The notes: generated from the sequence alone by a model not told the origin. Positions 46,494 to 58,962 are shown, counted from the stretch's first letter. The stretch is 64,000 nucleotides of DNA from Pomphorhynchus laevis (GCA_012934845.2 WNNJ02000387.1:124001-188000), one strand, 5' to 3'. Program-made: numbers and translations.

Positions 46494-47597
46494 ATGATTG
46501 TATTAATAACATTGATTTTTAATTCTTGCTATTCTCTAAATTGTCTTGTAACATGCCGTACCCGAGATTACATACGTTCTGTATCTGTTTATCAAGGAAA
46601 ATTACAGAAAGGTAGCGCTATTAGCTGCTTCTTTGATGATGAAGTATTAGACTTTCAGAATTTTCTAGCTTTATTAGAAAATACACCTCCGAGAAAAGAT
46701 GATTTTCGTATTTTTTCTTTAGTAAAAATAAGCAGTCAAAAGCAGTCAGTACAAAAATTGATTTCATTTCCGATAAATTTGGTCCAAGAACCTTGTATAA
46801 TGAGTCATTTGCATTTATTTAATATAAGCTTACATAAGTCTGATAAGGTGTTGACCTTTTCTTGTACAAATCTCTACAAAATGACAATTGAATGTATCGA
46901 CTCTTCTTATATTCCATTCTTGATAAAAATATTTAATCCTTTGAATATGCTAAGCAATGTAGAAATAAAAGAATGCTTTGGTGTGCTAACAATACCTATC
47001 CAAATGTATCTTATCGATCAGACTGTTTATATCAGAAGAATGCGGTTTGTTGAGAACAAATATTTGGTCGAGTCTGTTAACGGACCAGCTAAAAAAATAG
47101 AATTATATAGTTATTCACTTACACGATTCGCGATTTTAATGACAATCGCTATGATCGACAATGGTGGAGATCGAATCACGTTTGTTGAGGAGAACATCGA
47201 CTGTGGCAAATCACTGCGCAACATCAAAGGATTTTGCTGGTTCAGGGATTTTATATATGCGGCGATTCAAAAGTCCATCCTAGATAATAATGTTGACTCA
47301 ACTACATCAGTCAAGAAAGTAATGGATAGTGTTCGCTTCTATTGCTACGATTCAAATAAAACTAAGAAATATATTGATATCATGCAGTTAAACTATGACC
47401 ATTGCCGACAATGCCAGCTCGATAAATTCTCAAAACAATTTAAGCAATCAGCTTCCTACAAATTATATTTGCAGATTATTATGTACACAATCGTCACATT
47501 CTCCTGTATATTTTCACTATTGGCATGCATATCTTCGTTGAATGAAACATATTCAGCATTTATGACATCGTCAGATTCAGATTTCATGGTATATTAA
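46494..47597 (+). CDS. Unknown 367-residue secretory/type I membrane protein, copy 2
   Basis: Protein sequence identical to copy 1 (41,271-42,374), with the same signal peptide, Cys pattern, C-terminal membrane helix and AATAAA just after the stop. The upstream 1.1-kb divergent promoter region is also conserved. Lack of any divergence suggests very recent duplication, gene conversion or assembly duplication. Confidence 0.8.
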   Translation: MIVLITLIFNSCYSLNCLVTCRTRDYIRSVSVYQGKLQKGSAISCFFDDEVLDFQNFLALLENTPPRKDDFRIFSLVKISSQKQSVQKLISFPINLVQEPCIMSHLHLFNISLHKSDKVLTFSCTNLYKMTIECIDSSYIPFLIKIFNPLNMLSNVEIKECFGVLTIPIQMYLIDQTVYIRRMRFVENKYLVESVNGPAKKIELYSYSLTRFAILMTIAMIDNGGDRITFVEENIDCGKSLRNIKGFCWFRDFIYAAIQKSILDNNVDSTTSVKKVMDSVRFYCYDSNKTKKYIDIMQLNYDHCRQCQLDKFSKQFKQSASYKLYLQIIMYTIVTFSCIFSLLACISSLNETYSAFMTSSDSDFMVY

Positions 47598-48305
47598 CAT
47601 TAATAAATTCAAGATTCTTAAAAATAAAAAAATGTAAATTTTTTCAAGTTCCTTTATTTTTAAGTTTTTAAATAATTTGAATTTTTAATTTCCAATTTGA
47701 TATATTTTCAATATCTAATTTAAAATTAATAGCATACATGAGCGTACCAGATTTATTATTAATTGATTTTTTATTATTTGACTATTTCACTTTTATTTTG
47801 CATTATTTTTAATTTGCAATATAAAATACGTAGACTCAGTTAGCACATTTAATTATTTAATTATTAGATATTTTCTGAAACGACTATTTTGGAGTAACGA
47901 TATGTAGGCATGAATTCTAAGAGCAGACGATTCGAAATATACAATTGCTGATTAAATGTTATTGTCATTTAATTTTATAATGCAGACATAAAATTTCCTA
48001 CAATAATTCCACTGTCATGGTAACAGAGGTAATACTAATAGCATTCTGTTGATTGTGGCACGACATTATAATATCATTTTTTCTTATTTCCTAAAGATTG
48101 CTATTGTGTGATAAAAACAAAATGACATTCACAAATTCATATCCAATTACTAGCATATAATAAAATCAATATCTCAATAAGAATATTGTAAAATTTTAAA
48201 TTAAATAGATAATTTAAAAATAAACGAAATACGATTTTATCTACAAAAAATAAGAGAAAATTTGATTTTTCAAAATTTTTTCTAATTCCAGGAAAAACAA
48301 AATTC

Positions 48306-48643
48306 TTTGAGTCGTGTCGCACTAGAAATACGCTCTGTATCTGTTAATCAAAGAAAATAACAGAAGAGTAATGGTATTTCATGCTTCTTTGGTGATGATG
48401 CCCTAGACTTTCAGAATTTTCTTAAGTTATAAGAAAATACCTTACCGACTAAATAAAATCTCCGTCGTTTCTCTTTGGAGTAGTCGAAAACAGTAAACAT
48501 GGTCAAAAAAACCATGTATAATTACTCAATTGAAGTATTTAAAAATACAATATAAGAACTATAAGGCATTAGCATGTACTTTTACATGGTTGTATATCGA
48601 CACATCAAAAGGGTCTGATAAAATCTGTTACCGTATAGTTTAT
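48306..48643 (+). pseudogene. Decayed relative of the 367-residue gene, unit 2
   Basis: Identical counterpart of 43,083-43,420, carried along by the tandem duplication, with the same inactivating stops and indels. Confidence 0.8.
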
Positions 48644-49800
48644 TGCACAAAATGTCTCAAACGATGTTTGATCACGAGAAATCTTGCATTTTGCAAATAC
48701 CAAGAGTTCATGCAAACGTAATAAAATCGCCTATTTTATTATATTCGCGTAATCATCCTTTTTCATATTTATTGCGATATTTAGAGATACCATATATACC
48801 TTAAAATACATATATTTTAAGCCAATTTTGTATTCATGGATTAGCATTTGTAGATTTCGTTTTCCTAAATTTACAAATACAGTTCTTTGAAATTTGAAAA
48901 TGATATGAATATAATAGACAGAAAAGTTAAACATTTTTAATTTTACGATTGCTGATAAACAAAAATAAAAACTGTATATTTTAAAGCATTTGATAAGCTT
49001 CAATAATTAGCGACGACTACAACCGACATTAACTGTGCAATTTAATCTAAGACATTGCTCTTTTATTCGTCAACCTGTTCAATACTATGATCTAAATTAT
49101 CGGATCATATTGATTATGCAATTTATCACGATTTATAATTCAAATCTAATTCTTTGTTTACAGATTTGCTTAACCAAAAAGGCTTTGTATTACAATCCTT
49201 AAATAAAATACATGAATAAAATCATTCATTTTTAGTTAAGTTTGTATTCATGGATCAGCATTTGTAGATTTCGTGTACCAGGATTAACAATAACAGTTTA
49301 TTGAAATTTGGAACTGATTTAGCAAGTCTGAGTTATTTAGATAAATTAAGCTTGTCTGGGAATATGAAGCTGATCTGGAAATTTTAAAATGATATAATTA
49401 CATGGAATTGATCAGGTAATCCGAATCCGATTGTAATTATTTTGTTTTACAAACTTTTTTATTTTCATTATTAAGTTGAAATTTATAGTAATAATATATA
49501 CTAATATTAATAATAAATTTTTTAATGATAAATATGTATTATATTAACAAAGAGAATAAACCAAATAATCATATAGATAAATGGAGTATTTTTATCATTA
49601 ATATTATTAATGATTTAAATAGTTTAACTAATCATTATATAAGTGCATGTTAATTCTGAATACATAATAACTTCCATTTTGCAACTTTGCTGTAGTAATT
49701 CAACAATTTGTTTAAACAAAAACTAATCACATAAATTAACTGAGTTTTTAAGTATTTTGTGTTATACGTAAATTTTAAAATGAAATAAATTTTAATATCC

Positions 49801-50839
49801 GTTTTGGATACTAAAAGTAATTTTTTATTTGCGATAATATGGATATCTGTATCTATAGTATGGATATCTGTATCCGTAGTATGGGTATCCGTATCGGTAA
49901 TACGGATATCCGTATTGGTAGTAAGGATACCCGTATCCATAATACGGGTAACTGTAGCCATATTTCGGGTATCCATGTCTATAACCATATCCTGTGTTGC
50001 CGTAATATCTATGTCGTTTCTCGATTTTTACAATTTCGCCCGGCTGATAATCCTCGATATTTGTCTCAATTTCAATATTTCCTAAAATACACAAGGCAAT
50101 TAATTCGTATGTATTGCTCATGATTACCTGTCGGTTGAAGTTCCACATCAGTGCTGCACTGGATATTATTTAGAGAAAAGTAAAGGAAAATTAGAGCTAA
50201 GAGGCAGACAAACTTTGAGCTCATTTTTAGTTTCTTCTTATAACTGATTTTTTATAAATATCAGCAATGCATATGCTTTTATAAACATCTATGATCCTTA
50301 AAAAGTGCGATGACCTCAATACTAAAAAAGTAAAATATTTTAACAATTTGATGGCATTGTAGCAATATGATTTTTTAATTATATAGAGTATACCTTGTTT
50401 TCAATTAGTATCAAATATGTATTCAAAGATGGAAGCATTAATTTTTTATACATTCCTTTAAAAAAGAATTTATAAGTGCATTTGAAAAGTACAATTTCTA
50501 CTCATTATGACACGGATATAGTTATTATCAGCATATTTACCTGAAAGAATGCAATCCGTGATTATTGTTTAATTGCATTCCTTTGCCAGCATCCAAAAAA
50601 TACATTTCTTAAACAATTCGTGTCATATTCACTTACTATTTGTCTTTTGCAATGCCGATTTTGTGAAATATCAACTGTGTCGTTATAGATATGATATGTA
50701 TGTTAAATGTTATTCAATTTAAAAATAATGATAAATTATCATTTTAATTTAAATTGTATTTCAATTTGAATGTAATATACAAGTTATAATATCAGTTAAT
50801 TATATATAATATAAAAGGTAAAGTAGGAAATAATTCACT
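49801..50839. repeat. Tandem unit 3, truncated at both ends
   Basis: Matches unit 2 from 44,946 to the middle of the divergent intergenic region and stops abruptly at 50,839 (aattcactt then unrelated sequence). It retains a whole Gly/Tyr-repeat gene but no 367-residue gene. Confidence 0.9.
49825..50224 (-). CDS. Secreted Gly/Tyr/Pro-repeat protein, copy 3 (2 exons)
   Basis: Exon 1 is 50,224-50,128, the intron only 46 nt (50,082-50,127), exon 2 50,081-49,825. It has the same signal peptide and a repeat tract matching copy 2, with small changes (ETNIED, IVKIEK). It has a single splice donor, so the 15-bp donor duplication of copies 1 and 2 arose later or was lost here. The TATA box is at 50,276-50,283. 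The divergent partner gene is missing, and the 3' flank just beyond the stop is replaced by the unit 2 end. Confidence 0.75.
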
Positions 50840-51170
50840 TGATAGAAATAGAGTAAATAATTAACTTTTATCACGCGGTAATATAAATATCCACATTCGT
50901 TGTAAAATATAAATACATTTTAAAATTATTAAATCATTATTATTTAATTATTATTAAATTATATTTCTTTAATTGTTTTTTACAGTTACAAAAAGAAAGA
51001 TATTAATACTTATTTAAGTTTTTTCTTGTAATTGTTTTGAGCAGTAACAAAAAGAAAGATTATCTCATTATATACAAATTTTCACTAATAGATATTTATT
51101 CTTTTTCAGATTGTTAATCGTTGAACTGCAAGTGATTTCTATCTACACTGTCCGTTTTTACATTTCAGTC
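50840..51170. other. AT-rich spacer between array and LINE
   Basis: No gene seen. Two diverged copies of a short stretch containing acaaaaagaaagat lie at about 50,987 and 51,045. Confidence 0.4.
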
Positions 51171-51323
51171 GCGGCAACATGAAACAAAAAAAAGGATTTT
51201 TTTAATAAAAATAACATAAGGACCCCAAGGGGAAGAACAAAGGAAAAAAGAAAACAACAAGTTTAAAGAAATAAATTGTTACTAGCAGAATTCTTCCTTG
51301 TCTTCTAAGTCTTCCCACAACCA

Positions 51324-53777
51324 TCACAGCATCAGGGGAATCAGATCCTTCGAACCGATCCAACACGCCGCCTTACGAGTGAACCACCCGGGGTCTGCCA
51401 CCCCTCGAAGGATCCAGTCGTGGCGGACTATGTCAGGCAATCGGGAAACGAGTAGCTTCAAGAACCTTAGTCTTTGCTCAGGGGGACGTCTTCTCGAATA
51501 AATGACTAATCCCGATATAGCCCAGTTACCCCAAAGGCGTCTTGGGTTTTCTCCCTTAATGACAGATGCTGGACCCGTTTCAGCGCCCAACTAGCTCTCT
51601 TCAGGATACGTTTAAGTCTATCCAGGTCAGCTTTTGCTGACCAGTTCACGGTCACAGTGAACCCCAGGTATTTTACTCGACTAGAGAAGATAGGGTGTGG
51701 ATCATTAGGCAATATGGAGGATATGGCAGAGATTGCTAATTTCTTAAGCTTTTTCTTCGTCGCAGGGGTGCAATGAAAAACAACCCCCTGCGATTTCGAG
51801 GAGTTTAAAATAAGGTTGGATTCGGGTAACTGGTCATTTAATATTAAAAAGAATTGACTGATGTCAGAGACCACGTCCTTGCACCTACGTTCAGAAAATA
51901 GGGCTGTGGTATCATCAGCGTATACCACTAGACGTTTTTCGCGTTTGAATATTTTAAAAAGTTGTATGGAGGCAGCAAGATATAAGATAGGAGAAAGTGG
52001 TGAACCTTGATGCACTCCAGTAATAGGGTAGAACTGACGCGCATCGGGGTCCTCTTCATAATAGAAACACTTGGTGTACAACAGTATCTCCACCCTGTTA
52101 ACAATCCTCGCAAGCAACCCAAGGGACCTGAGGAAAGAGATAACAAAGGGAATGGAGATGCGGTCAAATGCAGCAGAGAAATCAAGGAAAACAGCCACTA
52201 CCAGTTGATTGCTATTTTCCCGACAAAACTGCTGCACCTCACCAACCGCTGAATGGACCGAGCGACCTTTGACGAACCCATGGAAACCAGGTGGGATTAG
52301 ATTATGCCTACTCAGATGCACACGGATTCTACGCGCAAGCGCTTTCTCGTAGATCGAAATGAGGGCATTTTGAATCGAGATGGACCGCAGGTCTTTTGGA
52401 GAGCGAACCGGATTTCTCTTAGGGATAAAAATTCGCTTACTTAAATTGATGCCGGCTACATCAGCAGGAGATGCTAAAAGCATGGTGACGGCCACTTCTC
52501 TCCTTTGATCGGCTGTCAAAAGCTGACAGACCCGAGAAGAGAGTGGAGCGATGGTTTTGGAGGTGCCCGGAAGAGGTCCCCAGGCATTAAGGATCTCAGA
52601 TACTGAGATATCCCACCTCCTGAGGGCCTCCCAAGGCGGGATTGGTTGTGGTGATTGCGTGGCTCCATAATTGTGTAGGGTAAGTGACTCCTCAAAAACG
52701 TTAGCAAGACCAATACTGCCAATCCAACCAGATGTCCTCTCCTTCCAGCAGACAAATCTCTCTTTCATGAATATCTTTCAGAAGGAAGACTGGGTTGGAT
52801 TCAGGGAAGCAATACTAGCCCTATCCTTACCCAGCTGGAACCTATATCTAGTGCTCCAATATTCTTTCGAGAGAGCCTGTCGTGCAGAAGTGGAGAGATT
52901 GGGTGAATGAAGCAGGTGTGCTAGGGTCTTGAGTTTCGTCGGAGTGGGATTGTAAACGCGACCTTTATAGGTAGTCGATAAAATCCCGTTAGCTTGCGAA
53001 GAGAGGTAGGTATTGAATTCGGTTAAACTCTCATTCCCAATTCGGGGAAAGCGACTGATAGCTGCCTGGGAGATCGCCACTCTGATCGGATCAAAGTGGA
53101 ATCTCCTCCGGAGCAGCGTATCCTCCTCAATCCGCCAACGAATTAGGTCATGAGAGGTGGACAGATGTTGACGCGACTGTTCAGTACAGAGAAGTTTAAG
53201 CAACCACCTCTCGTGAATCAGTAGAAGGTCGAGGAGAGAATTTGTTGTAGAACAATGAAAGGTTGGGGAAAGTGGTTTATGAATGAAGAACCGGTTCCTA
53301 GCTCTGCGGAGTGCAGCATTAATCCAACGACCAGTCCTGTCGTTGAAATCATCCAGAATCATGTCATAACCGCTGTCAATGATCTTATCCAGGAGGTCAC
53401 GGTTCTTGTGAATCTCCCCTGGACGAATGTAGACATTGGCTAGACTGAAGCGCTTACCGGTTTTTGCAAAGAGAAACTACCAGACAAGACAGGGCTGGAC
53501 AAGAGTAGTTTAGCAAGAGGGAAGATCTTAAGGAGCATTTAACTAAGGTCAAGAGTCCTTGAGATGAAGAAGAGTGAGGCGGGGTTATGTACGGAGTAAA
53601 GTGGGATTGTATGTGCTTTGAAATAAATCGAGTAATGCCCTGATGAAGACAGATAGACCGCGTCTCCTGAAGGACCATAACATCTGCATCTCGGCTTGAG
53701 AGAAGTCTAAGGGCAGAAGCTCCTCCCGAATTCCCCTGAACAATGGTCAGTGAAAAAGGATCACCGTTACTTGACAT
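51324..53777 (-). pseudogene. LINE A ORF2: AP endonuclease + reverse transcriptase
   Basis: It starts MSSNGDPFSLTIVQGNSGG at 53,777 (endonuclease N-terminus). A frameshift lies between 53,454 and 53,362. It continues with DDFND (GDFN box altered) and TSHD, then a TGA at 52,778-52,780 where LINE B has TGT (Cys). The RT follows (SISIQNALISIYEKALAR; FLDFSAAFDRI; GVHQGSPLSPILY; VVYADDTTALF catalytic box). A second frameshift near 51,545 leads into the C-terminal PPEQRLRFLKLLVSRLP and WILRGV...DPGWF segment. The product would be the target-primed reverse-transcription enzyme. Confidence 0.87.
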
Positions 53778-53790
53778 TGTGTTAAAGGGG

Positions 53791-55075
53791 TTAACCGGGA
53801 TTACCAGCCCTAGATCTAGACGGAACTAGGGGCAGGGGGTAGCCCCCACTGCCACCAGCGACGTCCGAGGCTGGCACTTCCCCGGGGAAAGTGTCATCAT
53901 CTTCCGATAAATTAGACCGGGAGGCTTTTGCTTTTTTGATCATCAGATCTTTCATTTTTATAAGCGGGATGGAAGTGTCGGAACTTTGCCGTTTATTGGA
54001 GGCAGGCACTTTCTTAACGGCCTGTTCAGTTGGAGAGTACATGTTGGAACAGAGATGCCCGATTAAAGTTTCAATTCGTGCCATGCGTGCATCGATCTTC
54101 GCATCGATCAACTTCAACATCTCAGAAGCCATACGTCTGCATCTCAGAGAGGAGGTCAGGCAGGCTCCTGACCTGAGACCTGGCAGAGAAGAATGACACA
54201 TACTTTTTGAATACGCAGCAGCGGCGCGACCACGCCGGGTGTTGGTCACCGCAATTCACACAAGAAGGTTTAGAGGAACAGTGAACATCGGAATTAATAG
54301 ATGAGCATTCATTGCCACCGCAAACACCACAGGATACAGCTAGTCCACATGTGGAGGCCCAATGCCCCCACCGATGACAGGTATTGCAATGAGGATACAC
54401 GTGACTATCCTCTTCGATCTTCATAAAGCGGAGATTGAAGCCCAAGAACGAGTTTGATGCAGAGTTAGCCAGGAGATCGGCTTGATCTGAATCAGAATTT
54501 GCGAATGCCACCGGTATTGCTCTCCCTTCTTTGCTAACAATGGGCCTGATAGAGGAGAGCTTATACAATTTCTTCATATCCATAATATCATTATCACTGA
54601 GATCTAAGGGGAAGTTAGTAATCTTAAGAGTCGCATTAATAGGTTTACAGGTTAATTCCCCCATTGAGTCTAGGTTAGACCTGAAAAAGTCGGTATATGC
54701 CTTCAGTAAGTCACCAGAGGCGAACGAAGCCTTAAGTTTATTGTCATAGGATCTTACAGAGGAGAATATTACTCTGTTTTTATATTGAACAGCGAAGGGA
54801 CGAAGAAATACGGAGAACAAATCGCTGTTTTTTAGGGGAATTTTTCCAGTGATTATACATAAGTTTTTTGCTTTTTTGATGGGAGATAACACCTCCCCAC
54901 TTTCATAACATAAACAAAACTGACTAACCTTGTAATCCTTGTCTGCAGTCGGGGAAGAACCAGAAATCTTACCTTTTTTATCGCTGAAAATGATAGTTTC
55001 TTGCAAAACGTTTGATCGCTCCGTACACATTTTTTGTAAGTCCAACATGAAACGATAAAATGAGTAAAATAACAC
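53791..55075 (-). pseudogene. LINE A ORF1: gag-like, three zinc knuckles
   Basis: From 55,075 the frame runs 317 codons, with CNTCHRWGHWASTC (C-x2-C-x4-H-x4-C), a CGVCGGNEC module and CVNCGDQHPAWSRRC. It then shifts frame near 54,130-54,240 into a segment rich in Lys/Ser (KKVPASNKRQSSD, KDLMIKKAKASRS) ending at 53,791, 13 nt before ORF2. It is a nucleic-acid-binding ORF1 protein typical of R1/Jockey/I groups. Confidence 0.82.
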
Positions 55076-55279
55076 AATAGGCTACAACATTTGCGTAAAA
55101 TACACATGTATAATAAAGTCATGAGTAGCTTAGAAAATTGTACTCAACTCGTACAACAAATGGATGGAATCCACAAACAACAACAAAGAACAACAAATCC
55201 ACATTAAACAACCTGTTGTTCAACCAATAGTTGCGTCATATATGACCTACTTATATAAGATATCAAAATATTCGCAAAG

Positions 55280-56372
55280 GTACTAATAGGGCTGTTAGAT
55301 AAAGATTATATCTCCTACATTTTAGATGGAATTGATTTCTCAAAGATAATTCGTTGATTATCTGTACACAATTAACGAATGATTACGTAAAGTGTTTCTC
55401 ATTATTTACAAATGATTGTAAAAAGGACCATTGAATTAGTTTCTAATTTATTGCATTTCTCTGGGACTAAATTAAGGCTAGATAAAATTTAGAGGGTAAA
55501 TCTCTTGGAGCTGGCACTACTGAGTCTAATTTTGTATTTGGCAATGTAATATGGGTGAAAAAGGATGGTGTTACAATGTTAAACCCTTTATCACCCATAG
55601 TAGTTAAGATTTGTATGAGATATTGGGAAACTATATTTCTAACTGATGAATGAAATTGTTAATTGAATATGATATGTAGATGATGTCTTTATTATATACA
55701 AAGGAGGATTATCTGATTAAATTTTCTTAAATCTGTTAAATTTGTTTGATCCGGCTATAAAATGGAAAATTTCTGCTGAAGTTGATAGGCTCATTTCTCT
55801 TCTCAATGTTAAGGAAAGGAACAAAAGGGATAAGGAATATTATGGTAAATAATATCCCTCGCAAATTGTAATGGATATTAATGATAATATAGAACAGGTA
55901 GGTATCTTCCAAAGGATTGGTGATCTACCAAACATTGTAAGATAGAGTACGCAAATTCCTAGAAGTTCGAAGATTTCGTCTGCGCTCGCTTTATTTCGAC
56001 ACGCAAAATATATATATTCCATAGCACAACTTATAAAAGGAGAATTGGTGAAAATTAGTTTGCCATTTTTGGCTGATGGTTTTCCTAATTGGATTATAAG
56101 AAAGGCATTTTTATCTCTTAACGGGAAGTAATGAAGTTTTTGGTCTAAAAAAGTAATCGGTGTATGCGGGTATTCAATTTGTAAATGAGGGTTGAAGTAT
56201 AAGAATTTATAGATTCTCTAAGAATAATGTAATAAGTGTCAATACTGATGAACTCATACTTTACAACAAAAGCTATCTAAAATCCATCATATATTTAAAC
56301 AAAAACCTAATTTTATCACACAGTGTGTTGATAAAATACCATATAAGGATTGTAATAAAGTGTATATTAGAC
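55280..56372 (+). mobile_element. Decayed Penelope-like element with RT and GIY-YIG remains
   Basis: Plus-strand remains include YVDDVFIIYKGG (RT catalytic box, about 55,668-55,705), FLNLLNLFDPAIKWKISAEV, then GFPNWIIRKAFLS (about 56,078) and finally DKIPYKDCNKVYI (about 56,330-56,370). The last resembles the start of a GIY-YIG endonuclease domain (I-P-C-K-x-C-x-x-x-Y-I-G), with Tyr for the first Cys and Arg for Gly. It is broken at 56,372 by the 3' tail of LINE B. There are many stops. It is a different lineage from the 29.3-kb PLE. Confidence 0.7.
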
Positions 56373-56516
56373 TAAAATAAATAAATAAATAAATAAAGAC
56401 TTTATTAAATACACCAAAATATAGCATGCAAGAATAAAAAAGGTAGGTCATAACCAACTCAGATAAAAAATGACAGAATTTTCCTTCGTTTTTTCATCTT
56501 CCCTTTCTTCATGGCC

Positions 56517-58962
56517 TCAAATCCACGGGGATCTGAGCCCCCAACCGATCCAACACGCCGCCTTCCGACTGAACCACCCGGGGTCTTTCACCCCCCGAAG
56601 AATCCAATCGGCGCGAACTATGCTGGGTAAACGAGAGACGAGGAGCTTAAGAAACCTTAGCCTTTGCTCTGGGGGACGTCCTCTTGAGAAGAAGACTAGC
56701 CCCGAGATAGCCCAGGTACCCAAAGGCGCACCTGGGTTTTCCATTTCAATGAGAGATGCTGAGCCCGTTTCAAAGCCCATCTAGCTTTCTTCAGGATACG
56801 TTTAAGTCTATCCAGGTCAGCTTTCGCCGACAGTTCACCGTAACGGTGAACCCCATGTATTTTACTCGACTTGTGAAGGTGGGAAGTGGTTCAGGGGCAA
56901 ATATGGAGGAGAGTGCAAAGAGTGCTAATCTCTTAAGTTTTTTCTTTGTTGCAGTGGTGCCATGAAAGAAAACCGCCTGGGATTTGGCAGAGTTTAAAAT
57001 AAGATTGGATACGGGTAACTGGTCTTTTAATCTTAAAAGGAAGCGGCTGATGTCAGAAACTACGTCTTTGCACCTGTGTCCAGAGAACAAAGCTGTGGGG
57101 TCATCAGCATACACCACAAGACGTTGTTCGCGTTTAAATATTTTGAATAGATTAATGAAGGCAGCAAGATATAAGATAGGAAAAAGAGGTGAACCTTGAG
57201 GCACACCGGTAATAGGGTAGAACTGACGCGCATCAGGGTCGTCTTCATAATAAAACCGCTTGGTGTACAGCAGGATCTCCACCCTGTCCACAATTCTCGC
57301 AGGCATCCCGAGAGACCTGAGAGAAGAGATCACAAAAGGAATAGAGATGCGGTCAAATGCAGCAGAAAAGTCAAGGAAAATAGCCACAACTAGGCGATTG
57401 CTATTCTCCGACAAAACTGCTTCACCTCACCAACTGCTTAATGAACCGAGCGACCTTTGACAAACCCATGAAAACCTGGAGGGATCAAATTACGCCTATT
57501 TAAATGGTCGCAGATTTTACGCGCAAGCGCTTTTTCGTAAATCGACACGAGGGAATTTTGAATTGAAATGGGTCGCAGGTCTTTGGGACATGAGCAGGAT
57601 TTTTTCTTAGGGATAAAAACACGCTTACTAATATTGATGCCTGCTACATCGGATGGGGAGGCTAAAAGCATTGTTACGGCCACCTCTCTTCTCTGATCAG
57701 CTGTCAAAAGCTGACAGACCCGAGAAGAAAGTGGAACGACGGATTTGGAGGTGCCTGGGAGTGGACCCCAAGAGTTAAGAATATCCGTAACAGATAGATC
57801 ACTACCCTGAAGTTACACCAAGGCGGGATTGGTTGGGGTGATTGAGTAGCTCCATAGTTATGTAGGTCTAGTGACTCCTCCAAAACTTTATTAAGGCCAA
57901 CATTCTCTATCCAACTCAATGCTCGATCCTTTCAGCAAACAAACTTCTCCTTCTTGAAAATCTTACAAAAGAAAGACTGATTAGGACTTAGGCGAGCGAT
58001 ACTCGTCCTATTCTTACTCAGCTAGAACCTGTATCTAGTGCTCTAGTATTCATTCGAGAGGGCCTGTTTGGCGAAAGCAGAGAGATTAGGGAGGTTAAGT
58101 AATTTTGCTAGGACCTTGAGTTTCGTCGGAGTGGGATTGTATATACGACCTTTATAGGTAGTCGATAGAATCGCGCTAGCTTGCGAAAAGAAGTAGGTAT
58201 TAAATTCGGTCAGACTCTCATTTCGTATTCGGGGACAGAGTTAGATAGCCGCATGAAAGAAGGCCACTCTGATAGGATCAAAGTGAAACCTTCTGCGAAG
58301 CAACATATCTTCCTCAATTCCGCAACGAATTAGGTCATGAGAGGTGGGCAATTGCTGCCGCGACTGCTCCGTGCAGAGGGGTTTTAACAACCACCTTGAG
58401 TGAAGCAGTAAAATGTCGAGGATAAAATTTGTTGATGTGCAATGAAAGGTTGGTGACGGGGGTTTGTGAATAAGATAACCGTTCCTAGCTCTGCGAAGCG
58501 CTGCATTGATCCAACGACCAGTTCTGTCGTTGAAATCCCCAAGTATCATGTCGTAGCCGCTGTCGATAATACTATCCAGGGTGACACGGTTCTTGTGTAT
58601 CTCCCCTGGACGGATGTAGACATTGGCTAGACTGAGGCGTTTACCGTTCTTACTGAGTTAAACTACTAAACAAGACATGGCTGGACATGAGTAGTTTAAT
58701 AAGAGGGATGACCTTAAGGAACACTTTACTAAGGTCAAGAGTCCTTGAGATGAAGAGGAGTGAGGTGGGTTTATGTACGGAGTATAGTGGAAACATATAT
58801 GTTTTGGGATAAATAGTGTTATGTGCTGGGTAAGACAGATAGACCGCGTTCCTGAAGGACTATAACATCTACATCTCTACCAGATAGGAGTCTAAGGGCG
58901 GAAGCACCTCCCGAATTCCACTGAAGGACAGTCAGTGAAAAAGGTTCACGAGTACTCTGCAT
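56517..58962 (-). pseudogene. LINE B ORF2: endonuclease + reverse transcriptase, many frameshifts
   Basis: The start is ATG at 58,962 (MQSTREPFSLTVLQWNSGG), the intact LQWN endonuclease beginning. It then has ILGDFNDRTGRW (GDFN intact), TSHD, RPISIQNSLVSIYEKALAR, FLDFSAAFDRI, GVPQGSPLFPIL, VVYADDPTALF and C-terminal PPEQRLRFLKLLVSRLP with ADWILRGVKDPGWF. The frame breaks at least four times (near 58,240, 57,900, 57,430 and 56,790). It is inactive. Confidence 0.85.

Larger units (their letters stand above)
44639..49790. repeat. Tandem unit 2 of the gene-pair array
   Basis: Aligns with 39,401-44,567 almost base for base. It lacks the last 71 bp of unit 1 and joins, through about 10 bp of filler, to unit 3 at a point 379 bp further into the repeat. 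This indicates a deletion at the unit 2-3 junction. Confidence 0.92.
51170..55130 (-). mobile_element. LINE A: R1/Jockey-like non-LTR retrotransposon, nearly full length
   Basis: Minus-strand order ORF1 (zinc knuckles), ORF2 (endonuclease then RT), A-rich 3' region near 51,180-51,280. Its base composition is clearly more GC-rich than the surrounding DNA. ORF2 has only two frameshifts and one in-frame stop, so it is a fairly recent insertion. It is a different subfamily from LINE B: the 3' UTRs do not match. Confidence 0.85.
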
